This document shows positions 24,448 through 32,203 of a DNA stretch of 64,000 nt, one piece after another. The stretch spans positions 53,961 to 117,960 of the forward strand of contig JBBQWQ010000024.1 in NCBI GenBank assembly GCA_038210445.1, given 5' to 3'. The first letter of the stretch is position 1. The number at the start of each line of letters is the position of its first letter. Source of the stretch: JABFRG01 sp038210445. GTDB taxonomy: Bacteria; Myxococcota_A; Polyangia; Polyangiales; Polyangiaceae. The position numbers and the translations under genes were made by a program. Below the pieces are notes generated by a model. It was not told the origin of the DNA. It was given only the letters and a program-made list of their open reading frames with translations, and made no database searches.

Positions 24448-25626
24448 TCAGTGAGCCAGCGGGCCGCCGCTTGCGCAGGGACCGTTGGCGCCGGGCGAGA
24501 GCGTGCCGGTGAGCGGGATGTTCTTCTCCGCGTCGTTGTTCACGCGAATGCGGCCTGCGCCGCCGCCGCCGCCCGGCCCGTTGTCGCCGTCGACCCAGGT
24601 GGCATCGTCGCCGTTGTCGTTGGCGTTGGCGCTGCCAGACCCACCCACTGACCCATTGGTGAGCGGCGAGTCGCACACGGCGGCGGTGGCGTCGGCCTTG
24701 CCGTCCTTGCCGTATTCCTTGGCGCCGCCGGCGCCGCCATTGGCAGCCAGCGTGCCGAGAATCTTGGTGATCGGTGCCTCGATGAGGATGGCGCCGCCGC
24801 TTCCGCCGCCCGCTCCGTGCTGCGAACCGGCCGCCCCCACGAAGGTGCCGCCGCCGCCGCCGGCCGTGACGTAGCCGGAGATGCCGAGCGTGAAGGTCTT
24901 GCCTGCGACGAGCTGGATCGCGCCGCCGCCGGTGCCGGAGCCGGGGAGCGCCGCGGAGCCGCCGGCGGACCCACCGAGGAGGGGAATGATCTCTGCGTTG
25001 CCGTACTTGGCGCCGCCGGGACCGGCGGTGCCACCGGTGAGCGCGGCGCCCTTGCCGCCGATGCCGCAGAAGGAGCCGCCACCCGCGCCTGCCTTGGAGG
25101 ACCCGCCGCCACCGCCGCCGGGACCGCCGCCCTTGCTCTCTTCCTTGGCCGGGTGCACGAAGCCGCCGGTCGTCGGGTAGTCGCTGGCCGCGCCCACGTC
25201 GACGCCGCCGAGGACTTCGAAGTCGCCAAGGGCCACGATGGCGAGCCCGTAGGTGCCCTTGCCCTTGATGAACGTGTTGGGCTCGACGCGGATGTTGCGC
25301 GCCACATACACGCCGATCTTGCCGGCGCCGGGCTGATCGATGACCGCGAAGCCGAGCTTGCTCATGTCGCCGCAGCCGGTCTCTTTGGTCTGGCTGTCGA
25401 AGGTGCAGTTGGCGCGGTCGACCACGAAGTCGCCCACCGAGGCCATGTCGATGCCCGGGAACGAGATGTTGGAGGGCTTGAAGGGCAGGGACACCGCGGT
25501 GATGGCGGCGTCGGTGCCACCGTCGGCGTCGGTGCCGCCGCTGCTGGACGACGAGGTGGTGGTCGAGGACGAAGAGCAGCCCGCGACGAGCGCGAGCACC
25601 GAAAAGGAAAGAAGAGAGCGAAGCAT
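24448..25626 (-). CDS. Glycine-rich lipoprotein
   Basis: The 392-residue protein starts at ATG 25626, with GGAGG eight bases upstream. The signal peptide ends with lipobox LVAGC near residue 17, followed by a Ser/Thr-rich spacer. The body is a right-handed beta-helix-like region interspersed with Gly-rich loops (GGGPGGGGGG, GGTAGPGGAKYGNAE, GSGTGGGAIQLVAG, GGGSGGAILIEAP). The alternation of Gly-rich turns and short beta runs such as AIQLVAGKTFTLGISG is typical of surface beta-solenoids found in myxobacteria. No catalytic motif is visible. It ends at a strong terminator and appears monocistronic. Confidence 0.85.
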   Translation of the reverse strand: MLRSLLSFSVLALVAGCSSSSTTTSSSSSGGTDADGGTDAAITAVSLPFKPSNISFPGIDMASVGDFVVDRANCTFDSQTKETGCGDMSKLGFAVIDQPGAGKIGVYVARNIRVEPNTFIKGKGTYGLAIVALGDFEVLGGVDVGAASDYPTTGGFVHPAKEESKGGGPGGGGGGSSKAGAGGGSFCGIGGKGAALTGGTAGPGGAKYGNAEIIPLLGGSAGGSAALPGSGTGGGAIQLVAGKTFTLGISGYVTAGGGGGTFVGAAGSQHGAGGGSGGAILIEAPITKILGTLAANGGAGGAKEYGKDGKADATAAVCDSPLTNGSVGGSGSANANDNGDDATWVDGDNGPGGGGGAGRIRVNNDAEKNIPLTGTLSPGANGPCASGGPLAH

Positions 25627-25673
25627 TGAGAACCTCCGACAACCAGGATGGGGCGGGAGTGCCCCCTCCGCAC

Positions 25674-25691
25674 GTCGCCCAAAGTGGCGAC
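25674..25691 (-). other. Inverted repeat upstream of the Gly-rich lipoprotein gene
   Basis: GTCGCC and GGCGAC form a perfect 6-bp inverted repeat with a 6-base spacer, 48 bases before the lipoprotein start. It could be an operator or the terminator of the upstream peptidase gene. No U-tract is present. Confidence 0.3.
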
Positions 25692-25753
25692 TCAAAACCC
25701 GGCCGTCAAGGAAAACGCGAACGAATGCAGGTACTAGGCCAGCGTTCTTCGGC

Positions 25754-26524
25754 TCAACCTTCGTCGGATTTGCCCTTCAGAATCTTGTCGGGGTCCCCGA
25801 GGTACTCGAAGTGCATGGTGTCTTGGAGTGCGTCGTGACCCAGCCAATAAAACCCGTAACGCTCGAAAACGACTACCCAAGATCGGGGCATCGCCATGCG
25901 TTCGTAGATGGACGCGACCTGCTTTTTGCAAAGCGGGTGATTGGGCCAAGGATCCACGCAGCTGCAGCAGGTGTTGCGATCCGACTCGATGTCGATGGCG
26001 ATGCCGTAGACGTGGTTCGAGATTTCCGAGCCCCGATAGGTGTTCTTGAAGCGGATTCCGCCCATCGAGCGCGGGTGGTACTCGTCGGCCGCTTTGGTGG
26101 CCTTGAGGGCCGCCTCGACGCACTTGAGGGCGGGGATGATGCGCTCGTTGACCTGCAGCGTGAGCCCCATGAAGCTCACCGCCTTGGCGTAGTGGGCGGG
26201 GGCGAATTTGTTCAGGCGGCCGTCGCCATACCCGGGGAAGTGGCCGTACTTCTCGGTGCGGTAGTCGATGGCCTTCTTGAGCGACTCGTTGGCGAAGGCG
26301 TTGCCGTCCTTCTCCTTCTGCCGGGCGAACCAGTTTTTGCGGATGAGAAAGGGCTGCGCGGCGTGCTCGTTGCACGTGGCCTTGGTGCCGCCCTCGAGCT
26401 CGATGGTCACCTGGGCTTTGGGAATCTCTGGGCCCTGATCGGTGGTGTCGGGGGCGACCTTCTGGGCGTGCGCCGGAACGGAGGCGAGCAGGAGGGCAAG
26501 ACCGAGCATCAACGGGGCGCGCAT
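25754..26524 (-). CDS. Secreted M15-family D-Ala-D-Ala carboxypeptidase-like protein
   Basis: The 256-residue protein starts at ATG 26524. A signal peptide with AHA cleavage (MRAPLMLGLALLLASVPAHA) directs export. The M15C/VanY-like zinc motifs are visible: NHVYGIAIDIE (His and Asp ligands of HxxxxxxD, about 170) and the C-terminal DTMHFEYLG (His ligand, about 236). Seven Cys occur, including CCSCVDPW, so it is probably disulfide-bonded. I infer a peptidoglycan or other peptide-crosslink hydrolase in the periplasm. The gene lies alone, 127 bases before the Gly-rich lipoprotein on the same strand. Confidence 0.82.
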   Translation of the reverse strand: MRAPLMLGLALLLASVPAHAQKVAPDTTDQGPEIPKAQVTIELEGGTKATCNEHAAQPFLIRKNWFARQKEKDGNAFANESLKKAIDYRTEKYGHFPGYGDGRLNKFAPAHYAKAVSFMGLTLQVNERIIPALKCVEAALKATKAADEYHPRSMGGIRFKNTYRGSEISNHVYGIAIDIESDRNTCCSCVDPWPNHPLCKKQVASIYERMAMPRSWVVVFERYGFYWLGHDALQDTMHFEYLGDPDKILKGKSDEG

Positions 26525-26619
26525 TCCCCAGCGTTAGCAGAGTCGCGGACGATGTTCCAAACGCACGTCGGCGACGAGCCGCGCGAAGAAATATTCAAAT
26601 GCTCCTCGGAATGGCGCGG

Positions 26620-27156
26620 TCAGCGGAGGCGTTCGAACACCAGCACCTCGCCCAGCGCCTCGTGATCGTCGGTGCCGGCAGGGGTGAAGCCTATCTTCTC
26701 GAGGACCCGGATGGACGCGCGGTGCCACGGCGGCGTGGTGGCGCGGACCTTGCGCACGCCCTGTTGCGCGAGCGCCCACTCCACCTGCGCGCCAGTGGCC
26801 TCGGTGGCGTAGCCTTGGCCTTGGCTGTTGAGCTCCATGCCGTAGCCAACCTCGACCGTGCCGCCTTCGTCGGGGCGGCCGTGAAAGATCACGCTGCCGA
26901 TGACCCGCGGCGGATCGCCGATGCGGCCGATGGCGATGCGATCGCCCCACAGGCGCGCAGTGGGGTTTGCGCGAATGGCGTCGAGCGAAGCCGAGAAGGC
27001 GCGCTCGATGAGAGCCCGGCCGGGCCATGGATCCGGCAGCCGCGCACCGATGAGCCGCGAAACCTTGTCGAGCTCCTCGGCCAAGGTGCACTCGACGATC
27101 TCGACGGTGACCGGCACCAGTCGGAGTCGCGCTGTCTCGATGACCTCGGTCCGCAC
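26620..27156 (-). CDS. GNAT-family N-acetyltransferase (RimJ/RimL-like)
   Basis: The 178-residue enzyme starts with GTG at 27156. The N-terminus ETARLRLVPVT is typical of RimJ/RimL acetyltransferases, and the acetyl-CoA loop lies in GYGMELNSQGQGYATEATGA (about 103-122; the usual QxxGxA appears as QGQGYA). The end FTPAGTDDHEALGEVLVFERL matches the family C-terminus. The acceptor may be a protein N-terminus, an amine or an antibiotic; I cannot tell which. It is divergent from the MarR-led catabolic operon, across a 199-base gap that carries the operon promoter. Confidence 0.85.
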   Translation of the reverse strand: MRTEVIETARLRLVPVTVEIVECTLAEELDKVSRLIGARLPDPWPGRALIERAFSASLDAIRANPTARLWGDRIAIGRIGDPPRVIGSVIFHGRPDEGGTVEVGYGMELNSQGQGYATEATGAQVEWALAQQGVRKVRATTPPWHRASIRVLEKIGFTPAGTDDHEALGEVLVFERLR

Positions 27157-27242
27157 GAAGGTGAAGTCTACCCGCCCCGCTCTCGGTGTCCTGTCTTTTT
27201 CCCGGGGATTTGCCGACGTGGCGCGTCAACGCGCAGGCACCC

Positions 27243-27283
27243 TTGACGGGAGCTTCGGGCCGCGGTTTATTTCGCGTACGAAA
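27243..27283 (+). promoter_or_regulatory. Promoter and inverted repeat of the MarR-led operon
   Basis: TTGACG (27243-27248) and TTTATT (27266-27271) are separated by exactly 17 bases. An inverted repeat TTTCG-CGTA-CGAAA (27270-27283) overlaps the -10 and start site, where a MarR repressor would block transcription. The first gene begins with GTG 27356, leaving a leader of about 75 bases. Confidence 0.5.
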
Positions 27284-27355
27284 CTTCCTTGCACGAACGA
27301 CGCGCTTCGGCCCCCGAAGAGCGCGCCCCTTTCCCGAGGCGAACAGGTACCCCAC

Positions 27356-27847
27356 GTGGCAGCGCAGAACGGAAAAGACATCGCCGCCGACGCAGAAGCG
27401 GTCCTCGAGGCGATCATCTACCTCTACACCGAGGGGCGACGCATCACGAAGGAGCTGGCCCGCAAGGCGGAGCTCACCGGCCCGCAGCTGGCGGTCATCA
27501 AGGGGCTCGAGCAAATCGGCAAGCTGTCGCTCACCGAGCTCTCGGAGCGCATTCGCGCCCAGAACAGCACCGTCACCGGCATCATCGATCGCATGGAGCG
27601 CGAAGGCCTGGTGGTCCGCGAGCGCTCCACCGAAGACCGGCGGGTCATCCAGATTCGCCTCACCGAGAAGGGCGCGGCCATCGCCCGCGCGATACCGGTG
27701 GAGCCTATGGAAGTGTTTCAGGAAGCGCTGGGGATCCTCACGCCCGCCGAGACCCGCGACCTTCTCCGCATTCTTACCAAGGTCGCGAACCGTGTTCGCG
27801 AGCGCACGGAGCCCGGGCCGCGCCCGAAAGGAAACCAGGAGCCATGA
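27356..27847 (+). CDS. MarR-family transcriptional regulator
   Basis: The 163-residue regulator is started at GTG 27356 (VAAQNGKDIAADAEAVLEAI); the open frame further upstream is non-coding and overlaps the divergent acetyltransferase gene. It has the winged helix-turn-helix of the family: LTELSERIRAQNSTVTGIID (about 63-82), MEREGLVVRERSTEDRRVIQ as the wing, and LTEKGAAIAR after it. The stop overlaps the next ATG (ATGA), so it is the first gene of the catabolic operon and probably autoregulated. The ligand is probably a pathway acyl-CoA or keto acid; that is inference. Confidence 0.92.
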   Translation: MAAQNGKDIAADAEAVLEAIIYLYTEGRRITKELARKAELTGPQLAVIKGLEQIGKLSLTELSERIRAQNSTVTGIIDRMEREGLVVRERSTEDRRVIQIRLTEKGAAIARAIPVEPMEVFQEALGILTPAETRDLLRILTKVANRVRERTEPGPRPKGNQEP

Positions 27848-28755
27848 GAGATCCCGATCTTTGTGTCATCACCTGCGCCGTCACCGGCGTGCTCGCCAAT
27901 CGCAAGCAGTGCGCCGGCATTCCCTACACCGCGGTAGAGATCGCCGAGGAGACCAAGCGGGCCTACGACGCGGGCGCCTCGGTGGTGCACATCCACGCCC
28001 GCAACCCCGACGGTAGCCCCACCTTCAGCCCGCAGGCCTTCGCCGACATCAAGGTGGAGATCCAAAAGCGCTGCCCCATCATCTTGAACTTCTCCACCGG
28101 CACCATCCTCGAGGACGTGACCGATCAGGCGACCTACCTGAAGGAGTCGCGGCCGGAAATCGGCGCCCTCAACATGGGCACCATGAACTACGCAAAGTAC
28201 TCCGAGAACCGGAAGAACTTCGTGTTCGACATGGTGTTCCCCAACACCTACGAAAAGATCATCAAGCTCCTCAAGGCCATGAACGAGGCCGGCGTGAAGC
28301 CGGAGCTCGAGTGCTTCGACACCGGGCACACCCACGGCATCTGGCCGCTCCTCGACATGGGGCTCCTGAAGAAGCCGCTCCAGTTCTCGTTCATCTTGAA
28401 CGTGCTCGGCGGCATTCCTCCCTTGGTGGAGAGCCTGCAGCTGCAGACCAAGATCATGCCGCCCGGCAGCGAGTGGGAGGTCATCGGCATCTCCAAGTCC
28501 GGCTGGCGCATGATCGGCAGTGCGCTGGTGCTGGGTGGGAACATCCGCGCCGGCCTCGAGGACAACCTGTACCTGCCCAGCGGCGAGATGGCGCAGTCGA
28601 ACGGCCAGCTCATCGAGGTGGCGGCGCGCATGGTGCGCGACGTGGGGCGCAAGGTCGCCACCGTGGAGCAGGCGCGGGAAATCTTGAGCCTCGGGCAGTT
28701 CAAGCCCGAAGCGCCGCAGGCCTCGGCCGGTTCACCCGCGCCGGCGCAGGCCTGA
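27844..28755 (+). CDS. Beta-keto acid cleavage enzyme (BKACE, DUF849)
   Basis: The 303-residue enzyme starts at ATG 27844, overlapping the MarR stop by 4 bases. BKACE enzymes condense a beta-keto acid with acetyl-CoA to give acetoacetate and a new acyl-CoA; the founding member is 3-keto-5-aminohexanoate cleavage enzyme of lysine fermentation. Zinc ligands are visible in SVVHIHARNPDG (His-x-His, about 45-50) and in RAGLEDNLYLP (Glu, about 240). CAVTGVLANRK and FDTGHTHGIWPL also match the family. The substrate cannot be read from sequence; the neighbouring hydratase and carboxyltransferase suggest a short or branched keto acid. Confidence 0.92.
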   Translation: MRDPDLCVITCAVTGVLANRKQCAGIPYTAVEIAEETKRAYDAGASVVHIHARNPDGSPTFSPQAFADIKVEIQKRCPIILNFSTGTILEDVTDQATYLKESRPEIGALNMGTMNYAKYSENRKNFVFDMVFPNTYEKIIKLLKAMNEAGVKPELECFDTGHTHGIWPLLDMGLLKKPLQFSFILNVLGGIPPLVESLQLQTKIMPPGSEWEVIGISKSGWRMIGSALVLGGNIRAGLEDNLYLPSGEMAQSNGQLIEVAARMVRDVGRKVATVEQAREILSLGQFKPEAPQASAGSPAPAQA

Positions 28756-28758
28756 GCG

Positions 28759-29565
28759 ATGAGCGCGCGCGCCTACGAGAAGATAAGGGTCAGCGGGCTG
28801 GGAGACGGGGCAGGCGACGGCCTCTCGGTCTGCACCCTGACCCTGTCGAACCCTGCCCGCAAGAACGCCATCGGTCCGCAGATGGTCAACGAGCTGCTCT
28901 ACGCACTCGACGACGCCTTCGCGGCGCCCGCGGTGCGCAGCGTCGTCATCACCGGTGAAGGCAACGCCTTCTGCGCCGGGGGCGATTTTGCGCAGATGAC
29001 CGCGGGCGGCGCCGAGAGCGCCCTGCCGCCGAAGGGCGACTACGCCGACCTTCTCCTGAAGCTGTGCCGAAGCCCCAAGCCCACCATCGCGCGGGTCAAT
29101 GGCCCGGCCATGGGGGGCGGCCTGGGGATCGTTGCATCATGCACCTTTGCCGTGGCCCAGAGCGATGCCACCCTGGGCACCCCCGAGGTGAACGTGGGGC
29201 TCTTCCCCATGATGATCATGGCGGTGCTGGCGCGTCTGGTGCCGCGGCGACGGCTCATGGAAATGATGCTCTTCGGGGACAAGCTCGGCGCCGACGCCGC
29301 GCTTTCGCTGGGGCTCCTCTCGCGCGTGGTCCCCGCCGCCGAGCTCGACGCGGCGGTGGCCGAGCTCACCCACAAGGTCGCGCAAAAAAGCCCCAGCACC
29401 CTGCGCCACGGCCTCGAAGCCTTCGCCGCGCAGGACGATCTCGACCTCGAGGCGGCGCTGCCGCTCCTGCGCGATCGCCTGGCCGCGGTGCTCTCTACCG
29501 ACGATGCGCGCGAGGGTCTTATGGCCTTCTTGGAAAAACGAACGCCCACCTGGACCGGAAAGTAA
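28759..29565 (+). CDS. Enoyl-CoA hydratase/isomerase family protein
   Basis: The 268-residue crotonase-fold protein starts 3 bases after BKACE. The CoA-binding and oxyanion-hole regions are intact: NPARKNAIGPQM near 34, VITGEGNAFCAGGDFAQM near 64-81, and the second oxyanion helix GPAMGGGLGIVASC near 114-127. One catalytic Glu is probably that of GTPEVNVGLFPM (about 140). The position of the second Glu of classical hydratases carries a basic, non-acidic stretch (PRRRLMEMM), so isomerase, hydrolase or carboxylase activity remains possible. It is the third gene of the operon and probably acts on the same acyl-CoA as its neighbours. Confidence 0.9.
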   Translation: MSARAYEKIRVSGLGDGAGDGLSVCTLTLSNPARKNAIGPQMVNELLYALDDAFAAPAVRSVVITGEGNAFCAGGDFAQMTAGGAESALPPKGDYADLLLKLCRSPKPTIARVNGPAMGGGLGIVASCTFAVAQSDATLGTPEVNVGLFPMMIMAVLARLVPRRRLMEMMLFGDKLGADAALSLGLLSRVVPAAELDAAVAELTHKVAQKSPSTLRHGLEAFAAQDDLDLEAALPLLRDRLAAVLSTDDAREGLMAFLEKRTPTWTGK

Positions 29566-29578
29566 CGAAAGCGCCGCC

Positions 29579-31147
29579 ATGCCCACCATGCGTGAACTCA
29601 TTGCAGATCTCGAAGCGCGCCGCGAACGCATCCGGGCCATGGGAGGCCCGGAGAAAGTCGACAAGCAGCACGCCCGCGGCAAGCTCACCGCGCGCGAGCG
29701 CTTGGCCAAGCTCTACGACGACGGGGTCTTCTTCGAAGTGGGCATGCACGGCACCCAGATGGGCATGCAGTCGAGCGACGAGAGCGACAAGCCGCCAGCC
29801 GACGCGGTGGTGTGCGGCTTCGGCAAGGTCGAGGGCCGCATGGTGTGCGCCGTCGCCTACGATTTTACGGTGAAGGGCGGCTCCATCGGGTACACCGGCG
29901 AAGAGAAGGTGACCCGCGTGCGGCAGATGGCCCTCAACGGCCGCTGGCCCATGGTGTGGTTCATCGACTCCGCGGGCGCGCGCATCGAGCCCGGAAAGGC
30001 CCACGCCGACATGCTCTCCAACTGGGCGAGCTCCGGGCACCTGTTTCGCGAGCAGGTGATCATGAGCGGCGTGGTGCCGCAGGTGGCCGCGGTGGTGGGC
30101 CCCGGCGCCGCGGGAACCGCCTACATTCCTGGCCTCGCCGACTACGTGCCGATGGTGAAGAACATCGGCAGCCTGGCGCTGGCGGGGCCGCCGCTGGTGA
30201 AGGCGGTGACCGGCCAAGACATCGGCGAGCAAGAGCTGGGTGGCTCCAAGGTGCACTCCGAGGTGAGCGGCGTGAGCGACGGCGAATTCGAAAACGACGA
30301 CGCCTGCATCGCCGCCACCAAGAAGTACCTATCGTACCTGCCCTCGTCGTGCGACGAGGCGCCGCCCGATGTACCCTGCACCGATCCCATCGAGCGCCGG
30401 GAAGAGCTCCTCGCCGACCTCCTGCCCGACAGCGCGCGCAAGCCGTACGACATGTACAAGCTCATTCGGGCGGTGGTGGACCACGGCGACATCTTCGACA
30501 TCAAGCCCCGCTACGCCCGCAGCATCATCACCTGCTTCGCGCGCATCGGCGGCAAGAGCGTGGGCATTCTCGCCAACCAGCCCATGTACCTGGGCGGCAT
30601 TCTCGACGTCGACTCCGCCGACAAGGCCGCGCGGTTCATCCAGATCTGCGACGCCTTCAACGTGCCCTTGGTGTTCTTTCAAGACGTGCCGGGCTTCATG
30701 GTGGGCTCCAAGGTGGAACACGCCGGCATCATCCGCCATGGCGCCAAGATGCTCCACGTCATGAGTGCGGCCACGGTTCCGAAGCTCACGGTGGTGGTGC
30801 GCAAGGGCTACGGCGCTGGGTACTACGTCATGTGCGGCCGGGCCTACGAGCCCGACCTCCTGCTCTCGTGGCCCACCGCCGAGATCTCGGTCATGGGCGC
30901 CGAGGGCATGGTCGGCATCGCCGGCAAGAAGCTCTTCGGCGGGCAAGAGCCGCCGCCCGAGGTCAAAGAGGGCATCCTCGACATGATTCGCAAGAACATC
31001 GACATCTACAAGGTGGCCGGTTGGGGCTTCGTCGACGACGTCATCGACCCCCGCGACACGCGCCGGGCGCTGGCCTGGGGCCTGGAGCTGGCGCGCCACA
31101 AGAAGCTGTCACGACCGGGCAAGAAGCGCGGCGTCATCCCGGTCTGA
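29579..31147 (+). CDS. Biotin-dependent acyl-CoA carboxyltransferase (beta) subunit
   Basis: The 522-residue protein starts at ATG 29579, 13 bases after the hydratase. It has both carboxyltransferase halves: the N-half carries the CoA-binding WFIDSAGARIEPG and GPGAAGTAYIPGLADYV, the C-half VFFQDVPGFMVGSKVEHAGI and AEISVMGAEGMVGI. QELGGSKVHSEVSGV is typical of the propionyl/methylcrotonyl-CoA family; substrate preference is not readable. No biotin carboxylase/carrier subunit is present in the window, so it must partner with a distant one or act as part of a decarboxylase. It ends 14 bases inside the convergent polysaccharide-lyase-like gene. Confidence 0.93.
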   Translation: MPTMRELIADLEARRERIRAMGGPEKVDKQHARGKLTARERLAKLYDDGVFFEVGMHGTQMGMQSSDESDKPPADAVVCGFGKVEGRMVCAVAYDFTVKGGSIGYTGEEKVTRVRQMALNGRWPMVWFIDSAGARIEPGKAHADMLSNWASSGHLFREQVIMSGVVPQVAAVVGPGAAGTAYIPGLADYVPMVKNIGSLALAGPPLVKAVTGQDIGEQELGGSKVHSEVSGVSDGEFENDDACIAATKKYLSYLPSSCDEAPPDVPCTDPIERREELLADLLPDSARKPYDMYKLIRAVVDHGDIFDIKPRYARSIITCFARIGGKSVGILANQPMYLGGILDVDSADKAARFIQICDAFNVPLVFFQDVPGFMVGSKVEHAGIIRHGAKMLHVMSAATVPKLTVVVRKGYGAGYYVMCGRAYEPDLLLSWPTAEISVMGAEGMVGIAGKKLFGGQEPPPEVKEGILDMIRKNIDIYKVAGWGFVDDVIDPRDTRRALAWGLELARHKKLSRPGKKRGVIPV

Positions 31148-32165
31148 CGCGCATTGCGAGCGCGCTGCTCGCGCTGTCGATAGCGCAGCGCGGGGCGCGC
31201 CTTCGCCGCCGGAGCAGCGGCAAGAGCAGGAGCGGAAGGCAGAGGGGAGCGGCGCCGCTTTGGTTGCAGCCGCCGTCGCTGCCGGAGGGCGCAGAGGCTG
31301 CGGGTGCGGCGCTGCCACTCGAACTCGACGAGTTGGCTCCGCCGTCGCCGCCGGGGGGCGCCGCGTCGGCTCCCGCGGGCGATGCGCCGTCGGTGCCCGC
31401 ATCGACAATCGCCGGAAAGACGTCTTCCTTGGTCGTCGCCTCCAGGGTGCCGTCCACGTAGAGCACCTCGGTGGGCTTGCCCGCCACCGGCGCGCCGAGG
31501 AAGAGGCCCTGATGAATGAAGCTGCCGAGCGGCATGGCATCGTTGCCGGCGTTGTCCTGCGTCGCATACATGGTTCGAACCGGGGTCTTCGGGACCACTT
31601 GCGCGCCGTCGTAGAACAGCTCGACGAACCCCTGCGTCGCGTCGAGCGACCACTTCACGTGCAGCACGAAGTCGTGCCACGCGCCGGCCGCGAGCTTTCC
31701 CTTGAAGGGCGTTATGTTGGGACCCTTCTGCGCGCTGGTCTGAAAGGTGAGGTCCTCGCCCTTGAGATGAAAGCTCATCGACTGCCGATACAGCGGCGCG
31801 TCGCACTCCCAGTACGTGAACTGGTGGTCGAGGTTCTGCAGCGGCGGCGTGGTCTCCACGCGAATCGAGAAGGCATACCAACGCTCCGAGCCCTGGAACG
31901 TCGCGGCCGGCGGGTGGTACCCGAGCTCTGCGCGAATCAGGTTGCTGGGGCCCACGTCGCCCTCGTGGAGCTCCACGCGGCCCGCGTGCGTGCCCTCGCG
32001 CACCGGGGTGGTCACCACCGACCAGCGGTTCGCGTTCACCTTCTCGCCCCACTGGCTCAGATCGTTGGTCTCGAAGCCCCCGCGCCACACCACGGTGGCG
32101 CCTGCTGAGGGCGCGAAGAGCCAGACGCCGAGGAGCAACGACGCGGCGGCGGGGGCGATGCGCAT
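31134..32165 (-). CDS. Secreted polysaccharide-lyase-like protein with MYXO-CTERM-like tail
   Basis: The 343-residue protein has a signal peptide (MRIAPAAASLLLGVWLFAPS). Residues about 28-235 resemble the heparin lyase I/PL-like beta jelly roll (WRGGFETNDLSQW, RAELGYHPP, ERWYAFSIRVE, AWHDFVLHVKWS). A Gly/Ser/Ala-rich linker (about 255-300) leads to DGGCNQSGAA, a hydrophobic run CLPLLLLPLL and RRRRR, the Cys-helix-Arg plan of MYXO-CTERM anchors. Unusually, some 20 more residues follow the Arg cluster. I infer sorting to the cell surface. Whether the sugar-cleaving site is intact cannot be decided, and the 3' end overlaps the convergent carboxyltransferase gene by 14 bases. Confidence 0.8.
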   Translation of the reverse strand: MRIAPAAASLLLGVWLFAPSAGATVVWRGGFETNDLSQWGEKVNANRWSVVTTPVREGTHAGRVELHEGDVGPSNLIRAELGYHPPAATFQGSERWYAFSIRVETTPPLQNLDHQFTYWECDAPLYRQSMSFHLKGEDLTFQTSAQKGPNITPFKGKLAAGAWHDFVLHVKWSLDATQGFVELFYDGAQVVPKTPVRTMYATQDNAGNDAMPLGSFIHQGLFLGAPVAGKPTEVLYVDGTLEATTKEDVFPAIVDAGTDGASPAGADAAPPGGDGGANSSSSSGSAAPAASAPSGSDGGCNQSGAAPLCLPLLLLPLLRRRRRAPRCAIDSASSALAMRVRPG

Positions 32166-32203
32166 CCCTCATGGTGTCAGCGCGGGGCGGTCGCCGCAAG
32201 GTG

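Noticed and set aside
24540..25307. CRISPR or minisatellite array in the Gly-rich lipoprotein gene
   Set aside because: The repetitiveness comes from Gly codons. Units vary in length and there are no regular spacers.
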